Assembly: GCA_016801885.1 (NCBI GenBank)
Contig: CM028893.1
Coordinates: 8,879,950-8,943,949, forward strand
Reading direction: 5' to 3'
DNA from: Toxotes chatareus
Taxonomy: Eukaryota > Chordata > Actinopteri > Toxotidae
Length of the DNA: 64,000 nt
Below the pieces are notes generated by a model that did not search any database, had not been told where the DNA came from, and saw only the letters and a program-made list of their open reading frames with translations. Below are positions 10,501-24,982 of the stretch, piece after piece. How positions within the stretch are numbered: position 1 is the stretch's first letter; every line of letters begins with the position of its first letter. The position numbers and the translations under genes were made by a program.

Positions 10501-13500
10501 AGCCGCTCTTCTTCAATGCCTGAAAGGATTCCCAAAACACTAATACTGGCCTTCTGTGTAAAATCACACAAGATTTCGTTGCCTTGGAAATGAAGACAGA
10601 CACTTAAAGTGCAGTAGGAAGCTTGGAAGTTTCAGTGCATCAAAAATGTAGTTCACCTTTGTCACCTGTAATCATAAACTATATATTTGAAATCTGTCCA
10701 TGATGCAATGATGTATGTTGTATATGTTTTGATGTTTTAACAGTGTGATTTGAGGATTGTCTGACTGTCTCTATTGCCTTGTTCATATTGCAGATAATCC
10801 AGTATCAAACGGTGCGATATGACACTTTGCCTCTGTCACCTATCTCCAGAAACAGACTCAGTGAGTACACACTTTGTTTTCACGGTGTGACTGCTGTGAA
10901 GACTGTAAAGAATAAATAGTTGGAAAGGCATTGCTGTTCTCTCTTGAAACATGCTTTCACCTTTATGCTTTCTACGCATTTCTTTGTGATATGAGATATA
11001 ATGGAGACACATATATACATATTTGTCATGTGGAAATTTAAGTAAAAGTTAACTGTTTTTTCAGGGAAGAAGTGACTGTGCAGAAAGTTATCTGCAACAG
11101 CACACAATTTTGCACAGTGTGACGCTTTTCTCATGACTTTTTTCACCTCAGAGTAAATGAGCATCATAAGTTCAGAGAGACTTGACAGGACTCCTATGAT
11201 ATACCTTCCCCATATGAGGAAACCCGGACAATGTCTTGACTGTTATTTGTATTGTCATGTCTCTGGGTTATCCTGTGTAGTTGTGTATTTATTTAGGTGT
11301 ATCATGTGGCTAGATGCAAACCATAGTTGGCCTGTGTTTTCTTTGTCAATTGTTTCTGGAAACCTGTTGTTCTACATTGCTCAGTTATTGTGTTTAGGAA
11401 TGAGAGAGAGATTTTGTTGACTGTATATTTGAATCTCACTGAGACGACATCTGCATTTTGAATGTGACATGAGACAAATGCCTGTCAATAAAGGGAAAGC
11501 AGACACCATCTAAACCACAGCTAATCAATAGCACTGATGCTTGATAATTAATGAACCAGTGTAAAATAACAAGAATGGTGTATATCATGGCAAAATCAGA
11601 AGACTGCCTAATTTGTCTATAGACAGGAAGCCAGTGAGCTGGCCATTGTCCCCCCTCAAAAAAAGAAAGAAATTTTTGAGTAAGACACAGAATTACACCA
11701 GCAGTTAAATGTCAGAATCCACTGGAGACTGTGGCACGTTGACCAAAAAAAACCTGCAGTTTCCTGCCATGATGCCAACAGTGGCAAGATGTGTTTGTGG
11801 TGTGGAAGTGGAGAGGAAATGCACATGTTAAAGTTGCACTTAACACTAACATGAGCTCGTGTGTGTGCACTCTGAATGAGCTTCCCTTATGTCTGTGAGA
11901 GCTCATTCAAAAGCACACTCCTGACTCAGAGCAAGGATCGTTTTTCAGTTCTACTCTACTCGCCTCTCTAAACTCACTCAGTGACCTCAGCTTGAGACTC
12001 AGGTCCAGTCTCCACTGAGTGAGTCAGTGATTCCTTTGCTGCAGTTTCTGCTGGTACAGACAAGGTTGTAAACTGAATTAAAGTAGCTGTATCAACAGTG
12101 GTCACTTGCATTGACAGCACATTAGGAGGGGACTTTGTCACACATAGGGATGCATCCTTGCATTTAAAATTATTGATTTGAAACTGACATTAAGTAGCCT
12201 CTGTAAGTCTTAAAAAGTAATTTCCACATCTAAACAGTTGGCTGTTTGTGAAATCCAGACACATACGGGCTTAAAGAAAAAAACTCTTGGACTATACAGC
12301 GATTCCTTTCACTCTGCTGTCTAATTGCTCTGGGAAAAAAAAATCAGAGCAGGGTTTTACTAAAACACTTCAAATACGCAAGCCACTGTTTCAAAATAAA
12401 GTCAGAAATAGTAAAGAAATCTGATTACTGACCTGCTTTGTGTTTATGCAGATTTTTCAGTAACGTAAAGTTACTATAGTAGATGTAAACGCAGTTCCGA
12501 TGTAACCTCATTTCTCCCACTGACTTGTTTTTGTTTCTGTGTAAGTAAGTATACTGAATAAAGTACATGAAATAATAAGTTGTCTATATTGTCTGATAAA
12601 CTCCAGATGCAGTAAAGAGGAAGATTCTGGTTCTGGACCTGGACGAGACGCTGATCCACTCTCACCATGACGGGGTCCTCAGACCCACAGTGAGACCTGG
12701 CACGCCGCCAGACTTTATCCTCAAAGTACGGGCATTGACACATATATGTACTTGTTTTAACACAAATGCATCCCAGTTTAATCACTGGTTTTGTCTAAAC
12801 AAACTGGTTTCCTCTGTTTGCTTTCCCATGCAGGTTGTCATTGATAAGCACCCAGTCAGATTCTTCGTACATAAAAGGCCACATGTTGACTTCTTTTTAG
12901 AAGTGGTGAGTGTCTGTGTTTGAATCTTAGATTAACGTGGTGGGGACTGGTAAAGCACACTCTGAACACAAAACACCACTGGCCGAGTCTTTCCCAGGTC
13001 ACCTTTAATCCTGTCTGTCATCTTTCCTAGCACTCTCCATTGTACTGCACTCTCTCACCACCTGATGTCATGAAACTATATTTATTTTAGATAATGATCC
13101 TTCCTGACTTACTGAGGCACTGGCTGTCACTTGTGTACGTATACTATTGTGTGCACTATACTCTGTGTGTGTACACAGGTGAGCCAGTGGTATGAGCTGG
13201 TGGTTTTCACAGCCAGTATGGAGATCTACGGCTCAGCGGTGGCAGACAAGCTGGACAACAACAGGAACATCTTGAAACGCAGATATTACAGACAGGTACT
13301 GCTCAAAACTGTATTTATGTATCATGTATTATAAATGGTAGTGATTAGGCTCTTTCGTTCCGTTGGGCCTTTGAAATCTCTTCATTCTCTCTCCTTTTTG
13401 ATGGTGCCATTGACTCGTCTCCTTGTGTCTTTTGCCAGCATTGTACATTGGATCTAGGTAGTTATATTAAAGACCTGTCTGTAGTACACGATGACCTGTC

Positions 13501-14627
13501 CAGTATTGTCATCCTGGACAATTCGCCTGGTGCTTATCGTAGCCATCCAGGTAAGACTTAAAGCCTCATGGAGTTACTCACACCTTCTGTACATCACTCT
13601 CTGTCCCTTAATATTACATTACTGATATACAAGGAAAATACATTCACTGCAGAGGTGTTGAAAAGGACTGTGGAAAAATTACAGGTGTAACTAAAAAGCT
13701 AATTAGTTGCAGATTGCAATAATTGCTAGAGTAAAGCCATCGTTAATGTTATTTGTTCTACCAGTGCTTTTACTGTAATGACAAGTCATTATGTCTTCTT
13801 TGAAAAAGGCCTATAAATTGGATTCATAATTGAACTCTCACTTTAAAGGTTTAGTGATATATTTTAAAGACTAAATAAGAATGATAACAGGTTGAGGTGT
13901 ATATTCACCTGTATATATTCTGTGTACATTCATTCAAAAAAAAAAATTAAGTGAGGCTTTGTCCTAAACACATCAAACCAAACTTGTGATGAACCAGGAA
14001 CAGGACAAATAACTGAACCATCTCTTCTCACTACAAGGCCTGTATTGTAAATGCTGTTACAGTGCATTAAATCTGCAGCTCCTCTAACACTCAGTGACCT
14101 CTTTAACAGAGCAGCATAAAATCACATCCATGTCTGTTCCTCTGACACGACTGACTGGCTGTTTTCTGCCCTCCAGACAATGCAATACCCATCAAGTCCT
14201 GGTTCAGCGATCCTAGTGACACAGCACTTCTTAACTTGCTGCCTATGCTGGATGCACTAAGGTAAAGGGCATAATAAAGTTGGCATGAAATCAAATAGAT
14301 AGTGCAAACACTTTAACTCATGGCTTACTTTGTCCACCATAGTATGAGAACAACCCATCAACTTTGGACATAGCCTAGCTTAGCACGAAGACTGAAAGCA
14401 GCAGGAACCAGCTAGCTAGCTAGCCTGAATAGACTGATATTCCTTTCTTTTCATCTTGCCCTCAGAAATAAAGCAAATAAGCATATCTCCTTGAACTATT
14501 CCCGAGTGGTTTGACAGTAGAGCAAAGATTTTTAAGTAGCTGAATTGTGCTTGCTCTTTCTCTTAGGTTCACTGCTGATGTCCGCTCCGTCCTCAGTCGA
14601 AACCTCCACCAGCACCGGCTCTGGTGA
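7571..14627 (+). CDS. ctdnep1: CTD nuclear envelope phosphatase 1 (Dullard), eight coding exons
   Basis: Membrane-anchored Ser/Thr phosphatase of the nuclear envelope/ER. Family knowledge: with CNEP1R1 it dephosphorylates lipin and it dampens BMP receptor signalling. Exons are 7571-7675, 10794-10860, 12607-12725, 12834-12905, 13179-13295, 13439-13550, 14177-14261 and 14567-14627, totalling 738 nt and 245 aa (human 244). The N-terminal hydrophobic anchor is about residues 7-29. The HAD/FCP motif DLDETLIH has catalytic D68 and D70; further blocks are [32 protein letters not shown], the third HAD region [16 protein letters not shown], and the C-terminal [10 protein letters not shown]. Introns 1 (3.1 kb) and 2 (1.7 kb) are unusually long for this window. 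Confidence 0.97.
8185..8345 (-). repeat. Decayed interspersed repeat, family A (reverse orientation)
   Basis: Shares CCAGAAAATCCTCACATTTG and flanking text with the copy at 19255-19425, and is the reverse complement of the type seen at 4175-4325. Confidence 0.55.
9425..9655 (+). repeat. Decayed interspersed repeat, family A, long copy
   Basis: Begins near GATTAATCAATTAGTTAAAC and ends near AAAAATTAATCAATAG. The core GGACAAAACAAGCAATC ... TTCACTTGGTCTCTGG is the reverse complement of text at about 58360-58405. The terminal AATCAATTA-type words suggest a non-autonomous DNA element with palindromic ends. Confidence 0.6.
14364..14428 (+). repeat. Decayed interspersed repeat, family B
   Basis: Text running from CTTAGCACGAAGACTGAAAG to AACCAGCTAGC parallels TTTGCATAAAGACTGGAAAC ... 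GAAACAGTTAGCCTGG at 58826-58870. It lies in ctdnep1 intron 7. Confidence 0.5.
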
Positions 14628-15830
14628 TTGGCTGAATCAAGGGGGGCGGGACTTGTTGACCAGCCTCTTCCTCTCTGCCGGCTTCCTTCCTGCCCTCCGT
14701 TCCCACACAGACGACCCACCAGCCCTCTCTGAGCCTCTCAGACGTGTCCTGGGGAGGTGAGGGTTGGGGTGACCGTCTAACACGGGATGAACAGTATGGG
14801 ATCATCAGAACCCAAAAACTACTGGGGAGGGAGGGGGAGCCAGCTTTTTTTTTTCTTCTTGATTCTTTATTTGTATTTTTTTTTCCAAAACAAAATGGAG
14901 CCTCTCTGCCTTATCGCTCCTGATACTGACTGTGTGCGTATGGAGGTGAGCTTGTGTATGTGAGTCGGAGTATGCTTGCTGAGTTCGTTAGTCCTTTTTA
15001 AACTTTTTTGAAGATTGGGAGGGGGGAAAGAGAGGGATCAGCAAAGCAACAAAGACAATTCTACATGATTAGTTCTTCTTCCTCTCCATCATCACCAGAC
15101 GTTGCACTTCAGCAAACAACTCATCAATTTACTGTCTTAACCTCTCGGAGCAACTGAGAAGGGGAAAATAGAAAACTGCCCCTTTTTAGATCAACCTTAT
15201 ACCCCAACGGTGATTCATTGATTTCCGAGGTACTTTTTTTTTTTCTCCCCCAACAAGAATGGATCAGCTTACATGATGTAATCGACGGACTTTTGCTTGC
15301 AACACACCATCCACAGGCATTTTTCTGGACAAACAGCCCAGCATTCTTTTTCCCCCAGCCATAAACATCACCCTTTCCACAGAAACTCCTCATGGGGCTC
15401 AGTGATAAAGACTTGACCTAAAAGTTGTGAGAGGAAAAAAAGAATGGCTTGTAACGATATGTGGACTGCTGTGCCGCCTTTCCATATCTGATTGTTTCTC
15501 TGTTACCGTAATATATGATAATATGACTTCTGCAAACCATGACATTTCGCTCTTCCCCTTTACCATTTGATGCCATCCTGATTTCATCTAATAGGAATTG
15601 CACTTAATTTTTCCCCCTTCTGTTTTTGTTGCCGTTGGTTTTGTACTTGATTCAAAATTGCAGCCTTCCCCTTTCAGTTTTTACCCTCTCCCCTTAATGT
15701 ATGGGTTCAACTATTAGACCCTCCGTCTTTAAATGCCTTCTGAACAATGTCAGTCTTGTTAAGGCTCACAGCGGCTTCTTATTGGCTCTGTCTCCAGGTC
15801 TGTGTTACTAATAAAACACTTGTCAGTATC
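14628..15830 (+). other. ctdnep1 3' UTR
   Basis: About 1.2 kb between the stop codon and the AATAAA at 15810. The GC-rich first 130 bp (to about 14760) keep incidental open frames on both strands, but none resembles a known protein. Confidence 0.6.
15810..15815 (+). terminator. Poly(A) signal AATAAA of ctdnep1
   Basis: Canonical hexamer followed about 35-55 bp later by a TTGTTTTTTTG-rich element, as expected downstream of a cleavage site. Confidence 0.65.
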
Positions 15831-18089
15831 GGCCAGTTACTATCCAGCTTGTTTTTTTGTTTTGTTTTTTAATGCAGCTCATTATTTTTTATGTTATATG
15901 TGATGCATAACATATTACAGCTTGTCAACCGACTAACTTTGCTGGGTTGAGAAATGTGGCGAGGAATTCAGTTTCTGTGTGAGATAGACTTGAGCTAATA
16001 TTCTGCTGCCATCATGTGGTGTAACAGGAAACTGCATTGGTTCACTCAGTTCCTACACAATTCCTACACTGCCCTATTTTGTCTAAGGCTTTTCCAAAGA
16101 GAATACCCTTAGAGATTAAGGTATATTCCCTCCTTCCTTTTACTGAAGGAATCTACATGAGAAGGCATCTGTCAACAGTTGCACTTGTTTAAAAGCGGTG
16201 AGACTTATATTGTGTCTGATATGGCACCAGTGCAGATGCGCATAGCTTGAAATTCTTGTGTATATGTTGATATTTATACCTTTTGTAGTAAATGTGCAGA
16301 AATGTCACATTTTAAGGACAACTGTCCAGCTTAAGTAATCGTGTCTTTTCCAGACAGCCATATATTTCTAGCTTTTTTTATCAATGCTAATTTTATGAGT
16401 GTTCATTACATTTTTCATTGAGTTTTTGCCACGTTATTTTCATCCCTTCCAGTAAAAGGATACAGGTAAGTTTCAGAACTGTTCTGTCACAGCTGTGAGT
16501 GCACATGGTTACATGGGGAAGCTGTTTTGTTTCCTTCAGCATTTAAATCTTAGATGCTTTCATTCAGGAAGTGTCTAAGATTTATTCTAGTGCAGGGTTA
16601 GGAAACTACTAAGGTGGGCTAGGAGCACACTGGTACTTTATATATCAGCTGCTGTTTCCCAACACCTCTACCTCCCCCCGAAGATGGTTAGAGTTGTTAA
16701 AGTAAATCAGAAAGCTTGAAACAACAAACATGCACCTGTCATTAAAGTAACTTTAATCCTGAAAGAATTCCAATCACCTTGTTAAATTGTGCAACCTGTG
16801 ATGTGTTTCTCCTATCATCAAGATATCAATCCAGGTTTGCACCACTGGAGGAATGAGATGGGGTACTGTGAGTCTTTCCTCAGTGAGTTTGTTGTTGAGG
16901 ACTGCATCAGTGGTTTATGGAGGGTGAGGCAGGATTTGTCACTGATGATGAAGAGCATTTGTAGGGGAAATAATTAGACTGAAGCTCCTGTCAGTAACAT
17001 AGTAATATTGTACAGTAATATTGTAAAATATGTTCTTTCAAGCCTTGACGTTGGAAAAAAAATCCTGTCCCCAGGTGACTCAGCACATTACATCCTGTTA
17101 AAGCAGAGTATAACCTATGATCTAAAGTCCCTGACATGGAAGAGATTAGATTATCTTGTACGCTGACAACTTTAAAATAATCCAATGGGTACAAATTCAT
17201 CGAATGAGTGATGGGCTGGACCCAGTATTTGAAAGAACAGGTGGTACTTACCACTGAAGATGATCAGCAAACATTTTGGTTTCACTTTCAGTGCTGCATA
17301 CTTTGTCAAAGTGAGGAGTTTGAACATAGAAGGGAATTTCTGGATTTCTTCAGCCTCACTGATTGACACCTTACACAGAACAATATATCATAAGACTGTG
17401 AAGCACACAAGGGAGTTTATTGTCACATGGGCAAGTAGAGTGAGTCAGAGCTTTGGGTCACTTGCACAACACACAGGTTGGCAACTTTTAACGAAATGAG
17501 CATATGAACGGCAACCTGGGACTATAATTAATTAGTATACTAGGTGTGACAATCTATTTTACATTACTTTTCCTTAATATTGTATATTTTATTTTAATTT
17601 TTAAGGGGATTATGGGATCGAGGAGCAATATCGTAAACGGAAATTGCGAAAACTTAAAGCCTAATTAGAAATAATTAGGCTCTGTGCTCGGGATAATGAA
17701 TGGATTAAACAGTGACTTGCACTATCCCCCATTTTGCTGAGGACCTACTGAATGTCTCTGGACTCCGATAACAGCCAGCGTTGAGCTGAAAAGCCTAAAC
17801 TGCAGTTAAAACATTGCATGTTTTTGGGCTTTCCTCTCCCTGCCTGCTAACTGCTGGGCCTCGGTCATATGACAAGGACAGATGCCACCTCACTGCCTTG
17901 CCCTACGTCTTAACGCGCAGAGGTTGGTCAAAATAAAATAGTTCCACAGAAAAAAAAATGCAACATAGATTTTAAACCACTCAAAAATATTAATTTCAAA
18001 TAAGCAATTTTACATGAAGAGAAACCGATTTTCAACACATAATCAACGTTTATGTGGTCAGTGATAGCGAGAGGTACACCCTGAGAACT

Positions 18090-18090
<1 letters not shown>
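15831..18090. other. ctdnep1-gabarap intergenic region
   Basis: About 2.2 kb of AT-rich DNA without a supported gene. A 10-bp perfect inverted repeat (AGCCTAATTA / TAATTAGGCT, arms 17658-17667 and 17672-17681) sits in a stretch (17600-17900) that looks less degraded than its surroundings and could be a conserved regulatory element. Confidence 0.5.
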
Positions 18091-20334
<2,244 letters not shown>

Positions 20335-21960
20335 TCCCACTACCACCCCCCTCCAACCACTACCCACCTTTCTGAGACCTCTACCATTCATTCATTTAAA
20401 TATTAAATCCAGCTCAGCAGCCTAGAGTTCCCACAGTAAATATTGTCAAATGCACTTTCACCGCCCATACAGTACCCTTCTCCCATCCATTTCTGTCTTT
20501 ATTATTCTGCAGTCTGAATTGTATTTGCCTCCACTTTTCAGTAATAGCTTGGGTTAAGTGGTCTCATGGCCAGTTATTTTTCTAGGCTCATAATTGATCA
20601 TGTTTAACTGAAAAGATTAATGAAATAATAATAGAAATAGGCCGTAATTATAGTTACTACGGGGTTAAGGGAAGAAAGACATAGTGAGTTCAAATCAGCT
20701 CTTACTGACAGTGAGCATAGTTCTTGGCTGTCCACTTTTGTTGGCTTGCAGGAATGTAAAGTGTGTTTTGAGTTTAGGGTAGTGAATCAATAGCACCAAC
20801 CAGCTGAGGGCAGATAATGTCTCAGGCAGAGTAAAGGATAACTGTTTTGCAGCAGTTCTTCTCTGAGAAAAAACCTAAGTGGCTAGGTAAAAAAAAAATT
20901 TTTTTAACTCACCAGTCACTGAAGTCTGTGAATGACAGTTTAGTGTGCTGCCCTTCATCTTATCCTAGCAGGGAGTATAATAGAATTCAGACTAAACAAT
21001 CATCCTCTGCTTTCAGTGGTAAGACTATTCTGTTGACTGCTACTATGATTATTGTTGTTATTGTTAATTTTAGATGGCTTAATTTCTAAAGGTATTGTAA
21101 AGCTGAGTGCAATTTTCTCTTTTTTTTTTTTTAAGTTTGTCTCCTTTTTTAAAAAAAAAAAAAAAATAAGATTTGAACTCTGTATACAGCTGCATTACTG
21201 GCTCTTTCTCTCCACTCATGACCATACATGATAAAATGTGATGAAAAGCTTATCTGTGTTTCTGGTTTTTATTGAAAATCTTTGGTTGTGTTTGTTTTGA
21301 TATCAATAATATTTTCTATGGGTTGCATACTGACTAGATAGACGGACATTAGTTCAACCTTCCCAGCCTTTCTTCTTGTACTGGCAGGAACTTCCTTATA
21401 TCAGCTACTGTGAGCGCTCAAATAATGTATGCCTTTTCAAGGTGTGCAAGGCCTCTCTTTTATGTTTGTTGTGCAAGAGGCTGGTTTAACTAAGCATAAG
21501 ATCAATGTTTTTCTCCCATTAACTTGTTTTAAGCATTACATCAACAATGTAAGGAATGGGAAGAGAAGCAGCGACAACATGGGTAAAGAAATCAGGCACA
21601 AGATATAAGCATACACAAGTAAATTATAAAAAGCAAGGCAAAGTAAACACTGAAGGATTTTGATGGATCAGTACAGTATTTTGCGCATCCCTGTCAAAAT
21701 GTTTAGACCTTGAAAATGACTAAAGAAGTGCATTTGTTAGAACTCTTGCACAGGTGAATGTAATATTTACATAGTAAAGGGTTTTTTGTGTAAATACAGT
21801 GTCAGGACATGAAAATGGTGGCACGTTTTTAGGATAAGATCAAGTTTAATGTGTTGTGTCTGAAAGGGTTCTTACAATGTGCCCGTACTTAATATGAACG
21901 TATTGCTAAATACGGACATTTGGAAAATTACATCTGATTATTGAGACGGGATACGGCGTC
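20335..21960. other. gabarap 3' UTR and gabarap-gps2 intergenic region
   Basis: No further gene is seen. An ATTAAA at 20402-20407 is a possible gabarap poly(A) signal. Homopolymer runs T (about 21119-21134) and A (about 21152-21166) face each other and could form a simple AT hairpin. Confidence 0.5.
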
Positions 21961-22193
21961 TCTGCCTAAATACCACAACTACACTTCCCAGAATGCAATG
22001 TGGAGTCGGACGTCGTCAATGGCACCGGAAGCGCAACTTTATTACCCGGGACGAGAACCTCATAGTCTGTTTATATTTTGTTGAGAAGTTTGAATTTTAT
22101 CTTGTTAAACTGCCCTCAGACACAGCAAACTGCCCTCAAATTGAAACCGCAAGACGGTTAAGTTCTCATTAAACGACCCACAAAGCAACAAAA
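21961..22193 (+). promoter_or_regulatory. gps2 promoter with ZNF143-type site and probable non-coding exon 1
   Basis: ACTACACTTCCCAGAATGCA at 21978-21997 is a near-perfect match to the long ZNF143/THAP11/HCF-1 promoter element. About 200 bp downstream CAACAAAA/gtaaga gives a good donor at 22194, so 5' UTR exon 1 probably ends at 22193 and is spliced to an acceptor (CACACCAG) at 22605, just before the coding exon. Confidence 0.6.
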
Positions 22194-22629
22194 GTAAGAT
22201 TTTTCGTACTTTATAACTCCACCACACTAAAGTAACGTTAGAATAGATGCCATAAAATGCGTAACGTTAGTGCTAAGCCGCAAGCTAACTCCAGTCAACA
22301 TTTGCTCTCGAGAATGTTTAAAAATAAAGTTGTTGCCGCTGGTTTACATATTTAAGATCCATGTATCTTCATGACAAACTGTACCGTGGGCTTTGATGAA
22401 CTATACTAAAATAAAAGCAAACAGCAACTGAAGCCAACAATGCTAACTTAGCCGTTAGCATTGTTAGCGGACTAGCCAGGCCTATAACACGAAACACCTG
22501 TGTTATTTTTACTGGTTACATTTACAGTGACATATAGACAAAACCGTTAAATGTACTTTGTGCATTCCTTCATACATTTTAAACTGAAATTTCGACCCAC
22601 ACCAGCTGGCCCCTCCACTGCCTGTCACC

Positions 22630-24982
22630 ATGCCCGCCCTGCTGGAGAGACCCAAGCTGTCCAACGCGATGGCCAGAGCCCTCCACAAACACATCATGAG
22701 GGAAAGGGAGCGCAAGAGACAAGGTGCGCCGTCAATGGGTGCTTAGTGGTCACAGTCACAACTTAAAAGTTAGAAGGTGTCGATGGTGGCACTTTTACTT
22801 GAGTATTTCTACGCTATGCTGCGTTTTTTTTACGTAAGGGTCTTGAGTACTTTCTCCACCACTGAAAAACATGAATACCATTTTTCAGAGGAGGAAGAGG
22901 TGGACAAAATGATGGAGCAGAAGATGAAGGAGGAGGAAGAGAGGAAAAGGACAAAAGAAATAGAGGAGAGGATGTCTCTGGAGGAAACCAAAGAACAGGT
23001 GGGGAAAATGTTGAAAACACAAACTATATAGAAGTAAGATGTTTCTACTGAAAAATAGATGGTAAAATATATTGCAATCCGAACACAAATCTAAACTGCA
23101 GGTAATGAAGATGGGTGAGAAACTTCAGGGACTCCAGGAAGAGAAACACCAGCTCTTCTTACAGCTCAAGAAAGTTCTCCATGAAGAGGAAAAGAGACGT
23201 AGAAAGGAGCAGAGGTAGGGTTTTTTAATTTAAAATTCATTTACTATGCTCGTGATTTTAACAACATATTCTTGGTAACCGGCATCATTTCTGTGCTCCC
23301 TGTCTTCTCTAGTGATATCACAACACTGACATCAGCCAGCTACCAACCTAGTCTGCCCATGCACGCAGGGCAGCACCTCCTCAGTATTCAAGGTCAGATA
23401 CTTTTAAGGTTCTATGCGTCACATGAACTCATCTGGGGTTATGTGGGAAATTATCCATGTCTGCCATTATTAATATCAGTCAGCTGATCCTCTTTTCCTC
23501 ACTCAGGCAGTCCAGTCAGTCACAGTCGACCTGGTGCGCTGCTTGGAGAACGAAGCAAACAGCTGTTCCCAGCTGCTGTGATTCCAGTAAGTAAAGAACA
23601 GTTCATTGATCTCTTCACAAACACTTTCACTTTTGTGTGAACGTGAAGTACCCCAACAGTTACCCCAACATTTGTGTGCACACTTGTATTGTTATTGTTG
23701 TATTCTCCTCCTCTTTTAGGCACGCCACTATCAAACACCTGGCTTCAGCTCAGGCTCAGCAGAGCACGGGCAGTTCAGTGGTGGACAGGGGGTCCACGAG
23801 CCTTACGGGGTGGCCCAGGCCCAGCATCCTTCCACCTACGCCCCTGGACCTTCTGTACCTGTCAGTTTCGCAAGCAGCTCTCAGATCAGAGGTACAGAAC
23901 ATGTGTCTGTTTGAGTGGCAGGGATCACACATGATCTGTAATGTAAGAAAATGTGTTACAGTTACATCCTCACTGAAAGAACTGAGTGTCAGTGATGTAG
24001 TTCATACAGTCTTGATAAAAGAATAACTTTTCCAGTTTATTAACTTGGAAACTGTTAACCAGGCTTTCGTTCTCCCCCAGGTGCGTCTGCATTTCAGGCC
24101 ATGCCGTATCTCCCCCACCAGCAGCCTGGCTATCCCGTCCACAGTCACTTCACCTCTCAGCCTGGTCAGTTCCTTATGTTCCCTGTGTCATGCTTCCTAC
24201 ATACTAAATTCTCTTGCTACAGACCAACTATAAGTACCATTATCCAAAATAAGTTGCAGAGTAATGCTCTGCAGATGCTGCACTGCTTTATGCGATAAAT
24301 GCTAACTTGTGTATCTTCTGCAGGATACATCCCTGGAGCAGGGATACCCCTTCAGAAGCAGCTGGAACATGCCAACCAGCAGTCAGGCTTCACTGATGCT
24401 GTAAGACCATTTCACATTTAGATACTTGATGAGGTCCTGCTGAAAAGAGAGGGGGATATAGAATATTGAAAATAAAAATGCAGACATGTTACTACCTGAA
24501 TAATGGAAGGGGCTATATTGAATCTGGCATATTCTTCATTCCACTGCCTTGTCCTTGAAGCTGTACGTCTTTACCTGGTTACAAGTAATGTGTCTTGCCT
24601 CACAGGGTGCTTTGAGGCCTATGCATCCACCAGCCATGCATCCTTCTGCTCCAGGACTGCTGCCCACACCATCAATGGCGGTCCAGATTCCTACTCCAAA
24701 GGTACATACCACCAAAATTTTGTAATTTGCTGATATCAATGTATTTTAACCTCGTACAACGCTGACCTCTCAAAGTGCGTCACTATGCTGCCACCATGTG
24801 TTTCTAGTCATGATTTACACTATATTTACAATAAAAACTGTGAAAGTGCTTCTTCAGACTTGACAGTTGTCTTTTCATCACTTCGTCAGGCCCAGTTCCA
24901 GAGCTCTCCCCAGCCCACTCCTCGCCACGGCTTCCTCCCCCACAGCCAGAGTGGGCAGAGGTTCTACCACCATGGCAAGTAG
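22630..24982 (+). CDS. gps2: G protein pathway suppressor 2, ten coding exons
   Basis: Core subunit of the NCoR/SMRT-HDAC3 co-repressor complex; family knowledge also gives it cytoplasmic roles in restraining Ubc13 and JNK signalling. Exons are 22630-22723, 22889-22998, 23102-23214, 23313-23392, 23507-23586, 23720-23891, 24081-24164, 24324-24400, 24606-24701 and 24890-24982, totalling 999 nt and 332 aa (human 327). The N-terminus MPALLERPKLSNAMARALHK leads into a long charged coiled coil (EEEEVDKMMEQKMKEEEER, then LQEEKHQLFLQLKKVLHEEE), the region that binds SMRT/NCoR and TBL1. The rest is Pro/Gln/Ser/His-rich and low-complexity, with MEHANQQ-like text (LEHANQQSGF) and the ending SQSGQRFYHHGK. 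It is convergent with eif5a. Confidence 0.96.

Larger units (their letters stand above)
7676..10793 (+). other. ctdnep1 intron 1
   Basis: A 3.1 kb AT-rich intron. It contains two decayed family A repeats (8185-8345, 9425-9655) and a GC-richer island (about 9835-10265) that is not explained by any recognised repeat or exon. No other coding exon is supported. Confidence 0.7.
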
